Part shown: piece after piece, positions 5,475-9,086 of the stretch | How positions within the stretch are numbered: the first letter of the stretch is position 1 | How the letters are laid out: each line of letters starts with the position of its first letter | From: Betaproteobacteria bacterium | GTDB taxonomy: Bacteria > Pseudomonadota > Gammaproteobacteria > Burkholderiales > SG8-41 | Length of the DNA stretch: 9,086 bases | Direction: 5' to 3' | Assembly (NCBI GenBank): GCA_023266245.1 | Contig: JAHFRO010000087.1 | Span: 1-9,086, forward strand | Translations under genes and position numbers: made by a program | Notes under the pieces: model-generated | The model's input: the letters and a program-made list of their open reading frames with translations, nothing else | What the model was told of the DNA's origin: nothing | The model's database searches: none

Positions 5475-6302
5475 ATGGCGACCATCGCAATCGGCGATAT
5501 CCAGGGCTGCTACGACCAGCTGATGCGGTTGCTCGAGCGCTGCGGCTACGACGAGCGGCGCGACCGGCTGTGGTTCGTCGGCGACCTGGTGAACCGCGGA
5601 CCGCAGTCGCTCGAGACGGTGCGTTTCGTCAAAGGCCTGGGCGAGCGCGCGGTCACCGTGCTCGGCAATCACGATCTCGCCCTGCTCGTCATCGCGGAAG
5701 GCATCAGGAAACCCCACGCCATCGACACCTTCGGCGACATACTTGCGGCTCCCGACCGCGAAGAGCTGCTCGCCTGGCTGCGGCAGCAGAAGATGATGCA
5801 CGCGGAACACGGCTACGCGATGGTGCACGCGGGGCTGCTCCCGCAATGGAGCGTCACCCAGGCGCTCGCGCTCGCGCGGGAGGCGGAACTGGCGCTCAGC
5901 GGGCCCGGTTACCGCGAGTTCCTGCGCCAGATGTACGGCAACCGGCCGGTGCGCTGGCGCGATGATCTCGCCGGCTACGACCGCCTGCGCATCATCGTGA
6001 ACGCGATGACGCGCATGCGCCTCGCCACCGCCGACGGCACGCTGGAATTCAGCCACAAGGTGGGGCTCGCCAATCTCCCGCCGGGCTACCTGCCGTGGTA
6101 CGACGTTCCGGGGCGCGCCAGCCGCGACACCGTCATCCTCTTCGGCCACTGGGCGGCGCTCGGACTGCTGTTGCGCGACGACGTGGTGGGACTGGACAGC
6201 GGTTGCGTCTGGGGGCGCGCCCTCAGCGCGCTGCGGCTCGAAGACCGCCGGCTGTTTCAGTGCGATTGTCACGAGCTGGAGGGAACAACGACCGAGCAAT
6301 AG
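5475..6302 (+). CDS. apaH: Symmetrical bis(5'-nucleosyl)-tetraphosphatase ApaH
   Basis: A 275-residue cytosolic metallophosphatase that hydrolyses Ap4A to two ADP and helps control dinucleoside polyphosphates and cap-like RNA ends. Length matches the family (about 270-280). The phosphoesterase motifs are GDIQG (7-11), GDLVNRG (36-42), GNHD (64-67), MVHAG (116-120), FGHWA (223-227) and LDSGCVWG (240-247). The start is fixed by the conserved MATxAIGDIQGCYD N-terminus. There is no Shine-Dalgarno sequence; the ten-unit heptamer array runs right up to the ATG, so translation initiation may be weak or unusual. I see no promoter match between the cytochrome terminator and the ATG except perhaps inside the array. 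The last 80 bp overlap the 3' end of the opposite-strand acyltransferase gene. Confidence 0.96.
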   Translation: MATIAIGDIQGCYDQLMRLLERCGYDERRDRLWFVGDLVNRGPQSLETVRFVKGLGERAVTVLGNHDLALLVIAEGIRKPHAIDTFGDILAAPDREELLAWLRQQKMMHAEHGYAMVHAGLLPQWSVTQALALAREAELALSGPGYREFLRQMYGNRPVRWRDDLAGYDRLRIIVNAMTRMRLATADGTLEFSHKVGLANLPPGYLPWYDVPGRASRDTVILFGHWAALGLLLRDDVVGLDSGCVWGRALSALRLEDRRLFQCDCHELEGTTTEQ

Positions 6303-7041
6303 CTTCGGGCGCGGCGTGCGCCAGCTCGCGCCGGTGCTGGCCGCGGTTCTCGAGCGGCGGGAGGAAAGCGAGCCGCGCGCGGATCTCGGGTTGCGTCACC
6401 ATCAGCCTGAGCGTGTCCCACAGCGACTTGTCGCCGTCGTACGCCGCTTCCACGCACAGCGTGCCGTCGGCGCGCTCAAATCGAATCGCCACCGGATAGA
6501 GGGCGGCACCCGCGATCACCCCCGGCTGCAGCAGCGAAGAGTTGAATTTCAGCACCGTGTCTCCGTCGGTGGTGGTGGCCTCGGGGAACACCGCCACCGG
6601 GTCGCCGTCGCGCATCACCTGGGCCAGACTCTCGTTGACGCGCGCCGTGTCGTGACGCCGCGCGCGCTCGATGAAGAGCGTGCCTGCTTGCGCGCACAGC
6701 CAGCCGATTAACGGCCACGCGCGCACCTCGGACTTGGCGACGAAGCGCACCGGCAGCACCGCGTCGATGGCGATGATGTCGAGCCATGAGACGTGGTTGG
6801 CGACGATCATCAGCGGCTGCGCTGCCGCGCGCGGCGGCCCGCCGCTCACTTCCAGTTTCACCGCGAGGATCGCGAGCAGCTCGCCCGACCAGCGCTCGAC
6901 CTCCTCACGCCGGCGCGCGGTGCTCATGAAAGGATAAAGCAGGCCGGCGGTCGCCACGCCGCGCGCGAGGTGCAGCCCGACGCGCGCGAGGTGCAGCACT
7001 CGCGTGGCCCGTGAAGTCAACCGCTCACTCATGGCGGCCAT
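6223..7041 (-). CDS. PlsC-type lysophospholipid acyltransferase
   Basis: A 272-residue 1-acyl-glycerol-3-phosphate acyltransferase family protein, likely at the inner membrane, transferring acyl chains to lysophosphatidate or a related lipid. From ATG 7041: a hydrophobic N-terminal segment at about 16-40, the catalytic NHVSWLD box (His83, Asp88; HX4D), block II GTLFIERARRHDT at 120-132, block III FPEATTTDG at 152-160 and block IV LYPVAIRF at 181-188. All four acyltransferase blocks are present. Start choice is uncertain: ATG 7041 has a GGCGG-like site upstream, ATG 7032 gives MSERL and would sit about where a TATAAT at 7040-7045 predicts transcription to begin, and TTG 7092 is unlikely. The C-terminal 20 or so residues lie in the antisense overlap with apaH and may be a lineage-specific tail. 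Several paralogue functions (plsC, olsA-like) are possible. Confidence 0.88.
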   Translation of the reverse strand: MAAMSERLTSRATRVLHLARVGLHLARGVATAGLLYPFMSTARRREEVERWSGELLAILAVKLEVSGGPPRAAAQPLMIVANHVSWLDIIAIDAVLPVRFVAKSEVRAWPLIGWLCAQAGTLFIERARRHDTARVNESLAQVMRDGDPVAVFPEATTTDGDTVLKFNSSLLQPGVIAGAALYPVAIRFERADGTLCVEAAYDGDKSLWDTLRLMVTQPEIRARLAFLPPLENRGQHRRELAHAAPEAIARSLFPPARDNRTETAGGLRAAAR

Positions 7042-7111
7042 TATATTGCCCCGCCCTTTCCGGTCCGGGGCTGGTGCGCCTCTCACCGCCAACGAGAGCG
7101 GCGGACAGCGG

Positions 7112-7576
7112 TCAGTGCGTGACGCGTGCGGTGCGTCCGTCGGAAAGCACGCGCACGCGATCGCCGGGCTTGAAGGTTACGCCGGTGGGCTGCATCACTG
7201 CGATGCGCCGGCCGTCGTCGAGCCTGACGGTGATCTCGAGTCCGGGCTGCGTGCCGGCCTGGGCGGAGGCCTCGCCGGCAACCCCGCCCGCGACGGTTCC
7301 TATTACCGAGCCCACCACCGCGCCGCGCCCGCGCCCGACTTCGGCGCCGATCACGCCGCCGACCACCGATCCTGCTGCCGGACCGACGCCGGTGCGCGTA
7401 CTTTCAACCTCCACCTCGCGTACGCTCTCGACCACGCCCGGGTATTCCTGCTGCTCGCGCTGCGGTGGCGGCGCACGCCGCGTGTCTGCGTCGTTTTCCC
7501 ACGGCACACCCGGCGCGCAGCCGCCGAGCAGCCATGCCGCCACAACCATGAACAGTACCGGGGACCTCGAAGTCAT
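7112..7576 (-). CDS. Glycine-zipper 2TM-domain lipoprotein (SlyB/OsmB-like)
   Basis: A 154-residue predicted outer-membrane lipoprotein. The signal peptide (residues 1-19) ends in the lipobox LGGC with Cys20. A polar, Pro/Glu-rich region (21-60) follows, then a glycine-zipper segment at about 64-101 with repeated GxxxG spacing. A C-terminal domain (about 112-153, EITVRLDDGRRIAVMQP then FKPGDRVRVL) has the small beta-barrel look common in this group. Proteins of this type contribute to envelope integrity and stress response; the exact role is unknown. ATG 7576 is supported by AGGA (minus strand, 7585-7588) with 8-nt spacing. The gene is followed after 70 bp by the acyltransferase on the same strand, so both may form one envelope-related unit. 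Its upstream region is the palindromic repeat 7591-7776. Confidence 0.88.
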   Translation of the reverse strand: MTSRSPVLFMVVAAWLLGGCAPGVPWENDADTRRAPPPQREQQEYPGVVESVREVEVESTRTGVGPAAGSVVGGVIGAEVGRGRGAVVGSVIGTVAGGVAGEASAQAGTQPGLEITVRLDDGRRIAVMQPTGVTFKPGDRVRVLSDGRTARVTH

Positions 7577-7590
7577 CCTAAAAATCCTAT

Positions 7591-7776
7591 AAACCGCCGA
7601 TGAACGTAGATAAGACCAACCCCAAGAGCTTTAGCCACAGAGGACACAGAGTTCACAGAGAAGGCGAATCACGACAAAGAAAGGCGTTTGGGTCTTTCAA
7701 CTCTCTGTGTTCTCTGTGATCTCTGTGGCTTGTTATTGATTTTCTATCGGCGTTTATCGGCGTTCATCTGCGGCTG
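7591..7776. repeat. 186-bp nested palindromic element
   Basis: Nested inverted repeats give an almost complete palindrome. The outer arms are AACCGCCGATGAACG (from 7592) against CGTTCATCTGCGG (to 7773). The inner arms are 7634-7661 (GCCACAGAGG, then ACACAGAG and TTCACAGAG) against 7702-7729 (CTCTGTGTTCTCTGTG to CTCTGTGGC). The loop is about 40 nt (7662-7701). The CACAGAG units recur every 9 nt, and CGCCGAT-type units recur every 10 nt in the right outer arm. The two short copies at 2139-2198 and 2844-2911 share its right half. No coding potential is evident. Confidence 0.8.
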
Positions 7777-7816
7777 ATCCTATTGTTCTTTAGATGGGTT
7801 CCTCGCCGAGATTATC

Positions 7817-8752
7817 TCACCACGGCGTGGTGCCGAAGTTTTCCCTGTAACGCTGCGCGATCTCCTCGCGCGTGAAAAGGTGGTTCTGCCCGCCGCGCCG
7901 TGCGATCTTGATCGCGCCGAGCAGCGAGGCGAGCCGGCCGGTGGTCGGCCAGTCGAGCCCGGCGGCGATGCCGTAGAGCAAGCCCGCGCGGTAGGCGTCG
8001 CCGCAGCCGGTCGGGTCCACCACCTCATCCGGCTTAACGCACGGGATCTCGATGCGCTGACCGTTGGTGCAGACGAGCGAGCCGTCCGCGCCAAGCGTGA
8101 CCACCAGCGCCCTCACCATTTTCGCCAGTTCCTCGAGCTTCCTGCCGGTGCGGTCCTGCAACAGCCGGCCTTCGTAATCGTTGACGGCGACATAGCTCGC
8201 CATCCGCACGAATTCGAGCAGCTCCTCCCCGCTGAACATCGGCAGGCCCTGCCCGGGATCGAACACGAACGGGACGCCTGCCGCGTGAAACTCGCGCGCG
8301 TGCTGCAGCATGCCTTCGCGGCCGTCGGGGGCGATGATGCCGAGCTTTACATCCTTTGCTTCGTGCACATGATTCTCGTGCGAATGGTTCATCGCCCCGG
8401 GGTGGAATGCGGTGATCTGGTTGTCGTCGAGGTCGGTGGTGATGAAGGCCTGCGCGGTGAAGGTGTTGGGGATCCTGCGGATGTGCTGCTGCGGGATTCC
8501 GAGCTTCTTCAGCCGATAGTCGTACGGCTGATAATCATCGCCGACGGTCGCCATGACGATCGGCTCGCCGCCCAGCATGTTCATCGTGTAGGCGATATTG
8601 CCGGCGCAGCCGCCGAACTCGCGCCGCATGTCCGGCACCAGGAACGCGACGTTCAGGATATGCAGCTGATCGGGCAGGATGTGGTTTTTGAAGCGGTCGC
8701 GGAACACCATGATGGTGTCGTAGGCGATCGAACCGCAAATCAGCGTGCGCAT
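7817..8752 (-). CDS. PfkB/ribokinase-family sugar or nucleoside kinase
   Basis: A 311-residue cytosolic kinase of the PfkB (ribokinase/adenosine kinase) family. The substrate-side motif FGGCAGNIAYTMNMLGG (46-62) corresponds to PfkB signature 1, and DPTGCGDAYRAG (246-257) to signature 2, with catalytic base Asp252 and the anion hole formed by GCGD. TLGADGS (219-225) fits the nucleotide-binding region. TTDLDDNQITAFHPGA (105-120) resembles the lid/substrate region of adenosine kinase-like members, so a nucleoside substrate is possible, but the substrate cannot be assigned. A His-rich stretch (122-131) is notable. ATG 8752 has GGGGGAG (minus strand, 8757-8763) a short 4 nt upstream, and a TATAAT (8780-8785) further up. 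The gene is probably transcribed alone: repeat elements flank it on both sides. Confidence 0.9.
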   Translation of the reverse strand: MRTLICGSIAYDTIMVFRDRFKNHILPDQLHILNVAFLVPDMRREFGGCAGNIAYTMNMLGGEPIVMATVGDDYQPYDYRLKKLGIPQQHIRRIPNTFTAQAFITTDLDDNQITAFHPGAMNHSHENHVHEAKDVKLGIIAPDGREGMLQHAREFHAAGVPFVFDPGQGLPMFSGEELLEFVRMASYVAVNDYEGRLLQDRTGRKLEELAKMVRALVVTLGADGSLVCTNGQRIEIPCVKPDEVVDPTGCGDAYRAGLLYGIAAGLDWPTTGRLASLLGAIKIARRGGQNHLFTREEIAQRYRENFGTTPW

Positions 8753-8779
8753 CGGGCTCCCCCGGAGAATCGGGGCGAA

Positions 8780-8785
8780 ATTATA
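8780..8785 (-). promoter_or_regulatory. Predicted -10 box for the PfkB-family kinase
   Basis: A perfect TATAAT on the minus strand, 27 bp upstream of the ATG, would give a leader of about 20 nt. The best -35 with a 16-bp spacer (TTCGGC) is poor and touches the repeat element at 8806-8886. Confidence 0.5.
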
Positions 8786-8805
8786 ACACCGCGAAATAGA
8801 GGCCG

Positions 8806-8886
8806 AACCGCAAAGGCGCAGAGGAAACGCAAAGTTGTTGATCGGTTTTCTTTGCGAACCTTGGCGTCTTGGCGCCCTGGCGGTGA
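8806..8886. repeat. 81-bp inverted-repeat element with mixed 9-mers
   Basis: The left arm (8806-8834: AACCGCAAAGG, CGCAGAGGA, AACGCAAAG) is an imperfect inverted match to the right arm (8849-8886), whose reverse complement reads ACCGCCAGGG, CGCCAAGA, CGCCAAGG, TTCGCAAAG. The arms enclose a 14-nt loop. Units of the 956-1200 family (CGCCAAG) and CGCAAAG/CGCAGAG types occur in this single element. It lies between the dgkA stop and the kinase promoter. Confidence 0.7.
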
Positions 8887-8904
8887 GGCTGTTGCTTTAG
8901 GGCG

Positions 8905-9086
8905 TCAGCCGAGCAGCACCAACAGCCAGACTACCGGGACATTGATCAGCGAGAGCATCACCGCAGCGCTGCCCATGTCCTTGGCGCGCTTGGCGAGGAC
9001 GTGGTCTTCGAGCGAGACGCGGTCGGTGACCGCCTCGATGCTGGAGTTGAGCAGCTCCACCACCAGCACCAGCAGCACGCTCGCCA
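8905..9086 (-). CDS. dgkA: Diacylglycerol kinase DgkA, partial (C-terminal part)
   Basis: The 3' end of a minus-strand gene, cut by the window edge; about 60 codons are visible, ending in TGA at 8905-8907. The translation contains VVELLNSSIEAVTDR, then LEDHVLAKRAKDMGSAA, which is the prokaryotic diacylglycerol kinase signature (E-LLN-AIE-VVDR and H-LAK-AKD-GSAAV). A last membrane helix (MLSLINVPVVWLLVLLG) reaches the C-terminus. DgkA is a small trimeric inner-membrane enzyme that phosphorylates diacylglycerol to phosphatidate, recycling lipid from envelope-polymer synthesis. The first membrane helix and the start lie outside the window. No obvious terminator follows the stop; the inverted-repeat element begins about 19 bp downstream and may fill that role. 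Confidence 0.93.
   Translation of the reverse strand, partial: ASVLLVLVVELLNSSIEAVTDRVSLEDHVLAKRAKDMGSAAVMLSLINVPVVWLLVLLG

Noticed and set aside
7004..7603. Two plus-strand frames opposite the glycine-zipper lipoprotein
   Set aside because: They are antisense shadows of a gene with a signal peptide, lipobox and ribosome-binding site; their content is low-complexity Ala/Pro/Arg.

Overview
This GC-rich window looks like chromosomal housekeeping and catabolic DNA from a betaproteobacterium, probably an uncultured or environmental one. The lineage call rests on the gene families (a LiuC-type hydratase with HMG-CoA lyase, a membrane-anchored cytochrome c5-like protein, ApaH, DgkA, a glycine-zipper lipoprotein) and is an inference, not a search result. 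I see no phage, insertion-sequence transposase, CRISPR array or defence genes.

Layout: (1) 1-2132, plus strand: a heptamer-repeat array and a promoter lead into a methylglutaconyl-CoA hydratase (liuC-like). A 245-bp inverted-repeat element follows, then HMG-CoA lyase; these are the last two steps of leucine/isovalerate breakdown. (2) 2211-4660, minus strand: a GDSL-type arylesterase lipoprotein bracketed by two inverted copies of one small repeat, then a PYROXD2/phytoene-desaturase-type FAD oxidoreductase, then tRNA-Arg(CCG), which lies upstream of the oxidoreductase on the same strand. (3) 4715-6302, plus strand: a promoter, a membrane-anchored c-type cytochrome, a strong terminator, a heptamer array ending exactly at the next start codon, and apaH. 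(4) 6223-9086, minus strand: a PlsC-type acyltransferase whose 3' end overlaps apaH by 80 bp, a glycine-zipper lipoprotein, a 186-bp palindromic repeat element, a PfkB-family kinase, a smaller inverted-repeat element, and the C-terminal part of diacylglycerol kinase (dgkA), cut by the window edge.

The protein genes belong to well-known families and form no new system that I can see. The unusual part lies between the genes. Most gene boundaries here carry one of two kinds of non-coding repeat. The first kind is palindromic MITE-like elements built on a roughly 9-nt unit (variants of CGCCAAGGA, CACAGAGGA and CGCAAAGGC), with ends near AACCGC. The second is strict 7-nt arrays abutting start or stop codons. 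One palindromic copy looks like an internally deleted version of another, and one copy mixes several unit variants, which suggests a related, decaying repeat superfamily. No intergenic stretch exceeds 300 bases; the longest (956-1220 and 7577-7816) are mostly filled by these elements.
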